Below, piece by piece: positions 15,425 through 24,267 of a stretch of DNA of 39,118 bases. The stretch is from Gammaproteobacteria bacterium (GTDB lineage Bacteria; Pseudomonadota; Gammaproteobacteria; Pseudomonadales; Pseudohongiellaceae). The notes under the pieces are model-generated. The model was given only the letters and a program-made list of their open reading frames with translations, did no database searches and was not told the DNA's origin. The stretch is taken from positions 1-39,118 of the forward strand of contig JAQWMX010000023.1 of NCBI GenBank assembly GCA_029246545.1. Reading direction: 5' to 3'. Each line of letters begins with the position of its first letter. Position 1 is the stretch's first letter. The position numbers and the translations under genes were made by a program.

Positions 15425-16084
15425 ATGTGTGGCCGCTTCCAGCTCAAATCTGATAAAAAAACCAAGGCTTTAGCTCGTAGCTTACAGGTCAGCGGTGCTT
15501 TGCATTATGCCGACGATATTGCGCCGGGGGCACAGATTTCCATTATTGGCAAAGAATCCGTTATTAAAACAGCAACTTGGTGGTTGCTATTGGATTCACT
15601 TAGCCACAAACCTAATTACAAATATGCCTCCTTCAATTCGCGCTCTGACAAACTTGATCAAGTTGGCTCGCTTGCCTATAAACCCTTCCGAGAATCTCGC
15701 TGTATTATACCGGCCTCTGCCTTTGTCGAAGGCATGGGTGATAAGAAGACTTACCACAAGATTGAGCTGCCAGATAAAGCGATTGCCTTTGGTGGTTTAT
15801 ATAAAGAATACCTAAACCAAGAAACTGGAGAAATAATTTATTCTGCCTCAATTATCACCTTGCCGCCTGTCACAAAATGGGCGAATATACATCCCAAGTC
15901 CATACCCTTAATGTTGGACTATGAAAACCAAGCATTAACCGAAAAGTGGCTCGGCCCTGACTTTAATGAGGTCGCAGAATTTAACGAAATTTTGCAGCCT
16001 GATATCAAACAAACGCAGTGTGTCACGCCTATCGACAGACCCAGCCGTTGGCAGCCTGTTGGCGAAAGCTTCCTGTTAAGCTAA
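15425..16084 (+). CDS. SRAP-domain abasic-site protein (YedK/HMCES-like)
   Basis: The 219-aa protein begins MCGRF, so C2 becomes the N-terminal residue after Met removal and can form a thiazolidine link with abasic DNA. Other active-site residues fit the family: N71 (SFNSRSD), E102 (SAFVEG) and H156 (NIHPKSIP). SRAP proteins shield abasic sites in single-stranded DNA. It lies 29 bp before umuD on the same strand, a known association of SRAP genes with SOS mutagenesis genes. I see no LexA box of the CTG-N10-CAG type in the 62 bp upstream. Confidence 0.92.
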   Translation: MCGRFQLKSDKKTKALARSLQVSGALHYADDIAPGAQISIIGKESVIKTATWWLLLDSLSHKPNYKYASFNSRSDKLDQVGSLAYKPFRESRCIIPASAFVEGMGDKKTYHKIELPDKAIAFGGLYKEYLNQETGEIIYSASIITLPPVTKWANIHPKSIPLMLDYENQALTEKWLGPDFNEVAEFNEILQPDIKQTQCVTPIDRPSRWQPVGESFLLS

Positions 16085-16113
16085 ACAAAAAAGTAAACAA
16101 ACGAAATGCATAG

Positions 16114-16542
16114 ATGAAGATTAGCCGTGTTGAAAAACAGGAGGTAGCGCGCTTTCTGCCCCTACCACTTTTTACTAGCAGCGTACCTGCTGGCTTTCCG
16201 TCACCTGCGGACGACTACATTGAAAACAGCCTTGATCTTAACGACTACTTGATTAAGCACCCTTCTTCTACTTATTTTGCTCGTGCGGCTGGTGATTCCA
16301 TGATTGAGCGAGGAATTCTAGATAAAGCCTTGCTGATTGTTGATCGCGCTATAGAGCCACGCCAAGGTCAAGTCGTCATTGCTGCTATCAATGGTGAGCT
16401 TACCTGTAAGGTTCTTGATATAGCGAATAAGCAATTACTGGCAGCTAACCCTGCCTATGCGCCCATCCTCATTACCGAAGATAGTGATTTATTGATTGAA
16501 GGAGTTGTCGTCCACGCCATTAACACTCTATGTACGCCCTAG
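16114..16542 (+). CDS. umuD: UmuD-like S24 peptidase, DNA polymerase V subunit
   Basis: The product is 142 aa. Self-cleavage is expected between A26 and G27 in VPAGFPSPADDY; E. coli has Cys-Gly at this place. The catalytic pair is S62 (AAGDSMIE) and K99 (ELTCKVL). RecA filaments trigger cleavage to UmuD', which joins UmuC to make error-prone polymerase V. The gene overlaps umuC by 13 bp, implying translational coupling. Confidence 0.93.
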   Translation: MKISRVEKQEVARFLPLPLFTSSVPAGFPSPADDYIENSLDLNDYLIKHPSSTYFARAAGDSMIERGILDKALLIVDRAIEPRQGQVVIAAINGELTCKVLDIANKQLLAANPAYAPILITEDSDLLIEGVVVHAINTLCTP

Positions 16543-17777
16543 TAGACTGCAATACGTTTTACGCTAGCTGTGAAGCTATTTTTAATCCCGCTATTCGTGA
16601 TGAGCCAGTTGTTGTACTTTCCAATAACGACGGTTGCATTATTTCTCGTAACGCCAAAGCTAAAACGCTAAACATCCCCGACATGGTGCCTTTCTTTCAG
16701 GTGGAAAAGTTAGTTAGAAAAAATAATGTGCATATTTTTTCCAGCAACTATGAATTGTATGGTGATATTTCTGCCAAGGTGATGCGCCTGATGGAGCCCT
16801 ATGGTACAGAGATGGAAGTCTATTCTATTGATGAGGCTTTTTTACGTTTGCCACTTTGCGATTATCACTCACGTAGCACTCAAATAAAAAACACTTTATG
16901 GCAACAAACACGCATGCCGGTTTGTGTTGGTGTTGCGCCAACTAAAACTTTAGCGAAACTAGCTAATCATGCAGCGAAAAAAATGCCTAAGCTGAACGGT
17001 GTATGCGTGCTGGATGAAAAACATAAATGGGAATGGTTATTGGCGCGAATAACATGTGACAAAATATGGGGAGTGGGTAAACGGATTTGCCAGCGTCTGC
17101 ATCATTTAGGTATACACAATGCTTTGCAATTGGCGCAAGCAAACCCGAAATATTTGCGTCGGCATTTTAGCGTAGTAGTAGAACGCACTATTCGTGAGCT
17201 CAATGGAGAACCATGTCTAGATTTAGAGTTAGAACCTGCGCCGCGTAAAGAAATTATTTGTACGCGCAGCTTTAGTTACAAAATTACTGAGTTACACGAA
17301 CTGCAGCAGGCTATTAGTTTATATGCTGATCGTGCTTGCGAAAAATTACGTAAACAAAATGGTTTGAGTGCAACGCTGTGGGTTTATTTAGAGAGTTTTG
17401 ATAAAAAAGTCAGTTACTTTCGTCCACAACGTGTCATTAAGCTACCCTTTCTCACTAACGACACCAGACAAATTGCTCGTGTCGCAGCAGATGCGCTGGC
17501 GCAAATTTACCGGCCAGGGCTTCGTTATAAAAAATGCGGCATCGGTTTGCTAGATGTGCGGACAAAAAAATATGAACAAAAAGATTTATTTAGTCCGCAG
17601 CAAACAGAAAAATCACACAAGCTAATGCGGGTAATAGATAAAGCTAACCGACGTTATGGTAAGCACACAATTAAATTATTGAACAGCGGCATACAAGAAA
17701 AATGGATGATGAAGCGTGACTACATGTCGCCGCGCTATACAACTCGTTGGCAAGATATTCCGGTGGTTAGTTGTTAG
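16530..17777 (+). CDS. umuC: UmuC-like Y-family DNA polymerase
   Basis: The 415-aa product carries YALVDCNTFYASCEAIF at the start, SNNDGCIISRNAKAK near residues 31-45 and YSIDEAFL near 97-104, the metal-binding blocks of Y-family polymerases. A helix-hairpin-helix region (KIWGVGKRICQRLHHLGI) follows, then the little-finger domain and the UmuC-specific C-terminal tail ending with TTRWQDIPVV. It copies damaged DNA as part of polymerase V with UmuD'. Full length for the family. Confidence 0.95.
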   Translation: MYALVDCNTFYASCEAIFNPAIRDEPVVVLSNNDGCIISRNAKAKTLNIPDMVPFFQVEKLVRKNNVHIFSSNYELYGDISAKVMRLMEPYGTEMEVYSIDEAFLRLPLCDYHSRSTQIKNTLWQQTRMPVCVGVAPTKTLAKLANHAAKKMPKLNGVCVLDEKHKWEWLLARITCDKIWGVGKRICQRLHHLGIHNALQLAQANPKYLRRHFSVVVERTIRELNGEPCLDLELEPAPRKEIICTRSFSYKITELHELQQAISLYADRACEKLRKQNGLSATLWVYLESFDKKVSYFRPQRVIKLPFLTNDTRQIARVAADALAQIYRPGLRYKKCGIGLLDVRTKKYEQKDLFSPQQTEKSHKLMRVIDKANRRYGKHTIKLLNSGIQEKWMMKRDYMSPRYTTRWQDIPVVSC

Positions 17778-17870
17778 CTAAAGAGTGATTCACGTTGTTA
17801 CAGGCAAGACATTAAAAAAATATTTCTAGAACAACTAGGATGGATTGAATCTATTATGATCTTTAATACA

Positions 17871-17902
17871 GGGCTTGAACGATTAAAAATATTTAATAGC
17901 CC
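17871..17902. other. Long imperfect hairpin after umuC
   Basis: GGGCT pairs with AGCCC and, beyond a small bulge, ATTAAA pairs with TTTAAT around AATA. No proper T-tract follows, so I do not call it a terminator. It is the only structure I see between umuC (17777) and the small minus-strand ORF at 17916. Confidence 0.35.
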
Positions 17903-17915
17903 AGCTGTATCGCAG

Positions 17916-18068
17916 TCAGATGTTTTTCTTATTTTTATTTTTTCCCCGGGGACTCTTCTCTAAAAACCGAAATCCTGTAGTAACCCATACTAAAGCAGTA
18001 AGAAGAACTAAAAAATAAAGAACTTTTATTGTTCTCTCATCGTTAAGAAACAGTTGTATATCACTCAT
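17916..18068 (-). CDS. Candidate 50-aa single-span membrane protein
   Basis: The minus-strand frame from ATG 18068 reads MSDIQLFLNDERTIK, then a hydrophobic stretch VLYFLVLLTALVWVTTGF (residues 16-33), then a basic tail with RGKNKNKKN before the stop. The plan (acidic/polar head, one membrane span, positively charged tail) is that of a small inner-membrane protein. Another in-frame ATG is three codons upstream at 18077. No strong ribosome binding site is visible. It lies in an otherwise empty 500-bp gap and I recognise no family. Confidence 0.42.
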   Translation of the reverse strand: MSDIQLFLNDERTIKVLYFLVLLTALVWVTTGFRFLEKSPRGKNKNKKNI

Positions 18069-18275
18069 AAAACCCATTGATACAGAAAATCCATTTATTT
18101 TGTTTAGATAATAGCTTATTTAACCCATTCTTAGCCTTCATTAAAAAATAGAATTATACTTTCTCTGTATGACTGAGATTGAATTATCAACTATGGGGAG
18201 TTAACTTGTCAGTATCCTTGGGACCTGTGGTGCGGAGAGATATAATCCGTACAGTCAAAAAGACAAAGGCATAAC

Positions 18276-19838
18276 ATGTTCGAAAAGTATTCAATGATCA
18301 TCGTCTATTTCGGAATTCTGATGTTTATCGGCTACTTGGCTTCCCGGCGCGTGAAGAGCATGAAAGACTTCGTGATCGGCGGTAAATCACTCAGTTATTG
18401 GGTGGCGGCGTTCTCTGCACAAGCCACCGGCGAATCGGCCTGGTTGTTGTTAGGGCTCACAGGCATGGGGGCCATGCTCGGATTCAGTGCCTACTGGGTT
18501 GTAGTTGGCGAATTGTTTGGCGTGGGTGTCGCCTGGTTTCTCATGGCTCCACGTTTCAAGCATCTTACTGATAAATATGACTCCATGACCGTCATAGACT
18601 ACATGACCAGTCGATTCAATTCCAAGACTAACCTGTTACGCACTATTGCCTCCATTGCTCTTTTAATCTTCGTGCTCATCTATATCTCTGCTCAGATTGA
18701 TGCTACTGGTTCTGCTTTCGAGACATTCCTCGATTTGGATTATCATGTCGGCGCAGTCGTTGGTTTCGTTGTAGTCGCTATATATTGTATCGCCGGCGGC
18801 TTTCTGGCTGCCGCCTGGACTGACATGTTTCAGGGAGCCGTCATGCTGGTTTGCCTAGTGTTACTACCGACAGTTGCTTTTCTTTCCTTCAGTAACGCCG
18901 GATCAATTTATGACGGCCTGTATGCCATCGAGCCGGGTCTGGTGACTATGTGGGGCTCGGGCGGCTTGACCTTGATGAACGTCTCGGTGGTAGTTGGCAT
19001 GTTGCTAATCGGGCTGGGTTTTCTGGGATCGCCTCAGGTGTTTGCTCGTCTGATAGCCATCAGAAGTGAGGAAGAGATCAATCGAGGTAAATGGGTTGCC
19101 ATGCTGTTTACCTTACTGGTGGATTTTTCGGCGGTTAGCATTGGTGTGTTGGGTCGTTATATTTTTACGACTCAGGGAGTCGAACCTGATTCGGTGCTGG
19201 GTAATGGGGCTCAGAATGTATTGTCAGAACTAGTCGAATACACCTTTTCGCCCTGGATAGTCGGAATTTATGTGGCTGCCGTGTTATCCGCAATCATGTC
19301 CACCGTCTCATCATTATTGGTGATGGTGGCCGGATCAGTCACTCACGATCTGTATGAGAAGATTTTTAATCCTTTGCTTAACGACAGCGATGCGACTCGT
19401 TTATGTAGAATTATTACAATTATCCTGGCGTTGTTATCGCTGGGTCTAGCCATCACCATCTCGATACTATCGCCAGATAGAACTATATTTTGGTTTGTTA
19501 TCTTCGGTTGGGCCGGCATCGCAGCTACTTTCTGTCCGATGATGATCCTATCTCTCTTCTGGCCGCGCTTTACCGAGAAGGCAGCAATCGCGTCTATGCT
19601 AACCGGGTTTTCAATGACCCTTATAAGTAAGTTTGTGATTCAAGAGATGGAGGGGGTTGGTCCTTATTTCACCGAGTTAGAAACTATGCCTCCGTCTTTC
19701 CTCTCTGCGCTTATTGTGGGATATCTGGTCACTATAATTGCGCCAGATAAAGAACTGGAAGCAAGATACCGCGTAGACCTCCTGAGTCTGAAAGACAAAA
19801 AGACTCACGATTCAACATCGCCCCCTGAATCTAGCTGA
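18276..19838 (+). CDS. Sodium:solute symporter (SSS family, PutP-like)
   Basis: The 520-aa protein has about 12-13 membrane segments. Conserved SSS features include SAQATGESAWLLLGLTG near residues 48-64, ISAQIDATGSAFE near 137-149, and the IYCIAGGFLAAAWTDMFQG block near 169-187. It closely follows the PutP (proline/Na+) branch, but the substrate cannot be fixed from sequence. Base composition differs from its neighbours: the row 18361-18420 has 31 G/C of 60, whereas 9001-9060 in cysH has 22 of 60, and codons such as GCC and GGC are common. That suggests transfer from a higher-G+C source. A palindromic repeat follows 26 bp after the stop. Confidence 0.88.
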   Translation: MFEKYSMIIVYFGILMFIGYLASRRVKSMKDFVIGGKSLSYWVAAFSAQATGESAWLLLGLTGMGAMLGFSAYWVVVGELFGVGVAWFLMAPRFKHLTDKYDSMTVIDYMTSRFNSKTNLLRTIASIALLIFVLIYISAQIDATGSAFETFLDLDYHVGAVVGFVVVAIYCIAGGFLAAAWTDMFQGAVMLVCLVLLPTVAFLSFSNAGSIYDGLYAIEPGLVTMWGSGGLTLMNVSVVVGMLLIGLGFLGSPQVFARLIAIRSEEEINRGKWVAMLFTLLVDFSAVSIGVLGRYIFTTQGVEPDSVLGNGAQNVLSELVEYTFSPWIVGIYVAAVLSAIMSTVSSLLVMVAGSVTHDLYEKIFNPLLNDSDATRLCRIITIILALLSLGLAITISILSPDRTIFWFVIFGWAGIAATFCPMMILSLFWPRFTEKAAIASMLTGFSMTLISKFVIQEMEGVGPYFTELETMPPSFLSALIVGYLVTIIAPDKELEARYRVDLLSLKDKKTHDSTSPPESS

Positions 19839-19864
19839 GATTTCTAAAAAAGACCTACCAGTGT

Positions 19865-19896
19865 CAAACGTCCACTTTGGTAGAAAGCAGACATAA
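19865..19896. repeat. Palindromic repeat copy D
   Basis: CAAACGTCCACTTTGG and AGAAAGCAGACATAA form imperfect arms that match the family consensus on the reverse strand. It lies between the symporter and the following exported orphan. Confidence 0.62.
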
Positions 19897-20014
19897 AAGA
19901 AAAATACGTAAACCTGCTCATATCTGCTTATGTTTGACAATTCACTACATCTTTCTTACTGTGAAACGTATTAAGAAATATTTTTTTATTCTTTTGCATA
20001 GAAAGGATTCAGCT

Positions 20015-20839
20015 ATGACTCGTCCCAGTTTCAAACATTACTTATCAGCTGTTTATGTATTTATATTGCTGATGACTGCAAACACTGCCTTTTCTCAGAG
20101 CGATGCTCAACGTATTGTGGAAACTCTGAGGTCTAACAACCTGGAGCTTGCTCAGACATACATGGATCGAATAACAAGAGTCGATGCAAGCAGACTGCAA
20201 TGCAACCTCCTAATCAACTTTAACTACATATTTGACTACGATAGCGACCTATTTAACAGCGAGAATATGGAATGGATATTAGATGGCTTTGAAAACAAAG
20301 GCTACTCATGGCCTTCATCATGCGCCTCTCGGGAGCAAGAAACCGAGTCGCACTGTTTGATATATGGCAATGATTTAAGTCCTAATCAAGCCAATTTACT
20401 AAAAGAGGTCTTTGAGGGCTTGCTTAATTGTGCAAGTAATAATTTAAATTGTGTTAATGCAAATAATCACTATTTTAATGCAGGATACACAGACATATAT
20501 CTATATGTCGTAGAGCGCTACTTCGCTGAAGCTGAGCCTTTTGACGTAACTAGGAGCAGTTGCCGAAATTTTACTTCATGGGCTGAGGCTATTGTGCGAA
20601 CACACACAGGTTATTTTAATTTAGGCTGGGATATATTTAGCGACTTCCAATTACAGTCAGGTTCAGAATCTCTGCAAAAATCTCTAGAAGGTATGCAAAA
20701 AATTGTGGATATTAATGAGACTGCTCTTAAAGAAGAGTATGAGTTTCAACTGCAAAATTTATTAAATACTGATAGTGCTGGTGCAAGAGAAAAGTACAGA
20801 ATGCTAATAAGGGTCTTAGAGCCTTTTACTGAAATTTAA
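20015..20839 (+). CDS. Exported hypothetical protein with several cysteines
   Basis: From ATG 20015 (GAAAGGA upstream) the product is 274 aa with an N-terminal signal peptide, MTRPSFKHYLSAVYVFILLM followed by a TANTAFS-QS cleavage region. The mature protein is largely helical-looking and has cysteines in QCNLL, SSCAS, SHCLI, LNCAS, LNCVN and SSCRN, which could form disulfides in the periplasm. I recognise no family. A longer frame to 19877 runs across the palindromic repeat and is unlikely. Neighbours do not suggest a function. Confidence 0.65.
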   Translation: MTRPSFKHYLSAVYVFILLMTANTAFSQSDAQRIVETLRSNNLELAQTYMDRITRVDASRLQCNLLINFNYIFDYDSDLFNSENMEWILDGFENKGYSWPSSCASREQETESHCLIYGNDLSPNQANLLKEVFEGLLNCASNNLNCVNANNHYFNAGYTDIYLYVVERYFAEAEPFDVTRSSCRNFTSWAEAIVRTHTGYFNLGWDIFSDFQLQSGSESLQKSLEGMQKIVDINETALKEEYEFQLQNLLNTDSAGAREKYRMLIRVLEPFTEI

Positions 20840-20897
20840 TTTTTTAGATCTTAAATTCAGATTAAAAAGTGATTTAGTCCATTTTTTGGGAAACTAT

Positions 20898-21242
20898 TTA
20901 AGTATGAATTTCTCGACTGTCTTGAGGAGCTTCTGCCCGGCTAGACATATCATAATCTCTGACTACCTCACACACTCTTAACCTGTAATCTGAAAAAATA
21001 CCTGAGCGACCTTTTGTTTGAGCTGATCTATGCACTTCTAGATTTCGCCAATTTTTTATACTGGCTTCATCTCGCCAAAAGGATAATGACAGCACCTTTC
21101 CTTCTTCAGTTAAACTCGCAAAACGCTCTATAGAAATAAATCCGTCGATATCTTTTAGATGCTGCCTAAGCTCTGCTGCAATTTCCATATATTCTTCTGT
21201 TTTTTCTGCAACAGGATTAAATTCAAAGATAACGGCTAACAT
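20898..21242 (-). CDS. Antibiotic-biosynthesis-monooxygenase-like (ABM) protein
   Basis: From ATG 21242 the product is 114 aa: MLAVIFEFNPVAEKTEEYME at the start, GFISIERFASL near residues 34-44 and LSLSFWRDEASIKNWRN near 52-68. This is the standard ABM fold (dimeric ferredoxin-like barrel) pattern. Family members act as cofactor-free monooxygenases, heme degraders or unknown enzymes. It has no signal peptide, unlike the other genes of the run. It is the last gene of a minus-strand group, 25 bp after the MBL gene. Confidence 0.78.
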   Translation of the reverse strand: MLAVIFEFNPVAEKTEEYMEIAAELRQHLKDIDGFISIERFASLTEEGKVLSLSFWRDEASIKNWRNLEVHRSAQTKGRSGIFSDYRLRVCEVVRDYDMSSRAEAPQDSREIHT

Positions 21243-21267
21243 AGTTAAGCTCTTTGTAATTCCACAG

Positions 21268-22758
21268 TTAATCTCTGCTGTATTTAACCGGGCAGCCTGC
21301 CATATAAACTCCAACGGCTAAATCTCTAGCACAGAAATCTCTGGCAGCAGCCACCTGGCTTTCAATATTACTAACAACTTCTTGTAAAGTGCTTACTCGT
21401 CCATGCACAGGAATATCTATTTCTGGCTCTAAATCAAAATGTTCAACACTGTCTAGATAATTACCACCCCACCAATGCCAGTCCCAGCCAATATCAAACA
21501 TATCCCCCTGCATTAAAATTCTTTCTTCTGGAATGTAAGCAAAAACTGCATCAGTCATATGCATATGACCAACTACTTCATAGACATCAACACGTCTTGT
21601 TGCATCTTCTAACACCAGGTGCTCGTCAACTGGCATAAAATCTAAAGGTTGTGGATTACGCGCCAAGGCATCGGGAAAGTTTGGCGCTGGGCGCGATGCC
21701 ATTTCTCTTAGCATGCCTTCATTTTCACGTTTGGTAATAATGGTCAAACCTCTGGATATTGCCGCTCGTATGCCACCAGAATGATCAAAATGATGATGCG
21801 ATAAAATTACCTGAGTCACTTCCTTGCCAGGCACTAAAGTGTTGGCTCTATCAATTCGCGCGAGGGAATTCGCTTCATTACCATAAGCCTCAAACATCAA
21901 GAGATGATCTTCAAATTCAACAACCGCACCGCCATTAGTTCCTACTCGTAAATCCCAGACACCATCAGCAACTTCAGTTACCGCGACCCCAGAATTTCCG
22001 CCTCCACCAAAACCACCCCCACTTGCGACAAATTCAGGTAGAGCCACATCAATTTCGTAGGAATCAACATGAAACACAGCGACTACATTTTCACGCCAAT
22101 CGATCTCAGTAGTAAAACCCGATGGCAGTCGAATGCCATCAAAGGGGAGATACCCCGTAAACCAACTTGTGTAAGTAACTTGGCCAAGGTTGGCGTGTGG
22201 CCCCATCCATCTGACCCAGGCAGGCAGCTTATTTAACTGATTAATACCCAGCCAGAGAACTGTATTGTCTGCTAAAGTGAATTGCACAACGATGTTGTCA
22301 TCTTCAATACTCACTGAACCTAGTTGAGCGCTCTCTTCAAAGGCGGCCCTTAATGCTGCGACCGGATGATTCAGTGCGTTGACCCCCTCTTGTATTTGGC
22401 TACTAGGTGCCCAGGCATGACCGAAGGCTAAAGCAAATGGAAATAAAAAACCCTGACGATGAGTTTGGTAGGCACGTAAGTTATTGAGATCAAAATAGCG
22501 TTCAACGCCATTTTGTACGGCGAGTTTAAGAGGCGCTTTAGGATGTGATGAAGGCCCAGAGCCACCATCTTGATTTAATGTTTGGCTGAAACCGGTCATC
22601 ATTAGCGTATCAATGTTACGAATACGATCAATGCCACCCATTGCTTCAGCGGCTTCTTCTAAAACAGACTCTGCCGACATCATCTGTGCTGAAACAGGTA
22701 TTGAGTTAATTAAGATAAAAAACAGACTAATTATTTTTATTTTTCTTAATAGTGCCAT
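21268..22758 (-). CDS. Exported two-domain MBL-fold hydrolase
   Basis: From ATG 22758 (GGAGA upstream) the product is 496 aa. Residues 1-25 are a signal peptide. Residues 30-245 form a beta-rich domain of unknown role, followed by a Gly-rich linker (about 247-255) and an MBL domain. Metal ligands are HHHFDH at 321-326, a histidine in VVGHMHMTDA, the aspartate in MQGDMFD and the histidine in IPVHGRV. The domain plan parallels the lipoprotein at 13740-15239. The two may be diverged paralogues with different anchoring. It sits near the 3' end of the exported-enzyme run. The substrate is unknown. Confidence 0.82.
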   Translation of the reverse strand: MALLRKIKIISLFFILINSIPVSAQMMSAESVLEEAAEAMGGIDRIRNIDTLMMTGFSQTLNQDGGSGPSSHPKAPLKLAVQNGVERYFDLNNLRAYQTHRQGFLFPFALAFGHAWAPSSQIQEGVNALNHPVAALRAAFEESAQLGSVSIEDDNIVVQFTLADNTVLWLGINQLNKLPAWVRWMGPHANLGQVTYTSWFTGYLPFDGIRLPSGFTTEIDWRENVVAVFHVDSYEIDVALPEFVASGGGFGGGGNSGVAVTEVADGVWDLRVGTNGGAVVEFEDHLLMFEAYGNEANSLARIDRANTLVPGKEVTQVILSHHHFDHSGGIRAAISRGLTIITKRENEGMLREMASRPAPNFPDALARNPQPLDFMPVDEHLVLEDATRRVDVYEVVGHMHMTDAVFAYIPEERILMQGDMFDIGWDWHWWGGNYLDSVEHFDLEPEIDIPVHGRVSTLQEVVSNIESQVAAARDFCARDLAVGVYMAGCPVKYSRD

Positions 22759-22798
22759 GCTCTGAATCTCCAAAGTGTTAACGAAATAAGAGTGTGTT

Positions 22799-23320
22799 TT
22801 ATTCAGTATCCATCCAGCCTTCTTTCAAGGTTACCTGATCCCAATGCTCAGTAAATTTCCCGTCTCGTATACGGAAAGTTTCAAAGGCAAAGGCCTCATA
22901 AGTTTCTCCGGGATTATCTGGGTCAGGTAAATCACCTTTATAAATTGCTGTAACCAGATCGCCTTCTGCCATAACGATAATGGGATCAGAAAGCCGAATG
23001 CCTCCAAGGTCAACTAATGGAATGCCACCCCTTTCTCGCGCCTCAATTCTGGCTTCTACCCAAGCCCGATTGCCCGATGCGCCAGTAAACTTATCCATCG
23101 CCAGAAACCGAGGATTATGTTGCACATAATCTTCTGCCATGAATTGCTCCATGCGATCGATACCGCTGCCTTCAAAAGCAAAAAAATCGATTAGTAACTG
23201 TTTATTAAACTCCAGCTCTGATTGTTCTTGAGCGCTCAAATTTTGATAGCTAAGCAACAAAACCAAAGCAAGCATAAGCAAAACTGAAATATTCGACATT
23301 CTCAGTGCTATTTTTTTCAT
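22799..23320 (-). CDS. Exported SnoaL-like protein
   Basis: The product is 173 aa with a signal peptide over about residues 1-30 (hydrophobic LLMLALVLLLSY, cleavage near LSA-Q). The mature part shows FMAEDYVQHNPRF, IYKGDLP and FETFRIRDGKFTEHWDQVTL, characteristic of SnoaL-like (NTF2-fold) proteins. Cytoplasmic members cyclise polyketides or act on small lipophilic substrates; exported forms are poorly known. It begins 17 bp after the MBL gene at 23338 and ends 40 bp before the next, so cotranscription is likely. Confidence 0.82.
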   Translation of the reverse strand: MKKIALRMSNISVLLMLALVLLLSYQNLSAQEQSELEFNKQLLIDFFAFEGSGIDRMEQFMAEDYVQHNPRFLAMDKFTGASGNRAWVEARIEARERGGIPLVDLGGIRLSDPIIVMAEGDLVTAIYKGDLPDPDNPGETYEAFAFETFRIRDGKFTEHWDQVTLKEGWMDTE

Positions 23321-23337
23321 AGTGATTACCGTATTTA

Positions 23338-24240
23338 TTATTTAGATAAGCTGATATAAACGATTCGAGTAAACATTTCAGCATCTATATAGGCATTCTC
23401 AGCTAAAAAAGCAGCATCAAATTCTGCGGTCGGTCGTGCAGCTATAATTTGTTGTTGCGACATGCCCTCTGCAATCATACTGCTTACTCTATTGCTCACG
23501 GCGCGCAACATTGCTAGATAATTTTCAACGTAACTGGTGCCTTTTTCTGGGATTGCTCCGTGCCCGGAAATAAATTGCGTATCACCATTTGCCAACTGCA
23601 ATGCTTTTCCCAGCGCATTGATTACCCCTTCGACTGTACCTCCGCCATGCTGGACATCAATTCGAGGGTAACTGCCAGTCCACAGCAGATCGCCCATATG
23701 GATAATATTGGAATTTTCAAAATGTACAAAAGCGTCGGTATCAGTGTGTGCATAAGGCGCATGAGTAGCCGTTATGGTTTCATTACCTGAATGAAAACTA
23801 ATGTCTTTCATGAATGTTACTGTGGGTAAGGCACCTATGGATGAAGGCATGGTGCGGCTGTTATAAAGTGGTAAGAACACTTCCATACTCATACGGCGTT
23901 TCACATATTCATGAGCAACGATGACAGCGCCATCGGCAGAAAAATTCCCATTGCCACCTGTATGATCACCATGCCAATGCGTATTGATAACAAAATTAAT
24001 TGAGTCCCCACTAATGCGTTCTACCGCATCTGTAATACGCTCTGAAAGTGGTGCAAATTGACTGTCGATCATTATCAGTCCATCTTCCCCAGCAAATACA
24101 CCAATATTTCCGCCCGAACCATAAAGCACGTAAAAATTATTACCTATCGGAACAGTTTCTATTTCTATGCCAGAAAAATCCTGAGCCTGCAAAGGTAGAA
24201 TGAAAATTAATAGAAAAGCGAATATTGATTTTTTTAACAT
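23338..24240 (-). CDS. Exported MBL-fold hydrolase (module copy 1)
   Basis: The 300-aa product has a signal peptide (residues 1-19, cleaved near LQA-Q) and a complete MBL domain. Ligands include H88, H90, D92 and H93 in NTHWHGDHTGG, the histidine in HAPYAHTDTD, the aspartate in HMGDLLW and the histidine in ISGHGAIP. Similar exported enzymes are often annotated as class B beta-lactamase-like or quinoprotein-relay-associated hydrolases. The start is backed by GAGG seven bases upstream. It pairs with the YLTEP-motif gene 27 bp upstream. The same pair recurs at 25012-26883. Confidence 0.88.
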   Translation of the reverse strand: MLKKSIFAFLLIFILPLQAQDFSGIEIETVPIGNNFYVLYGSGGNIGVFAGEDGLIMIDSQFAPLSERITDAVERISGDSINFVINTHWHGDHTGGNGNFSADGAVIVAHEYVKRRMSMEVFLPLYNSRTMPSSIGALPTVTFMKDISFHSGNETITATHAPYAHTDTDAFVHFENSNIIHMGDLLWTGSYPRIDVQHGGGTVEGVINALGKALQLANGDTQFISGHGAIPEKGTSYVENYLAMLRAVSNRVSSMIAEGMSQQQIIAARPTAEFDAAFLAENAYIDAEMFTRIVYISLSK

Positions 24241-24267
24241 GAGTAAACCTCTATTGTTTTATGTTCG

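Noticed and set aside
17871-17902. Terminator for umuC
   Set aside because: The hairpin has a bulge and no T-tract after it.
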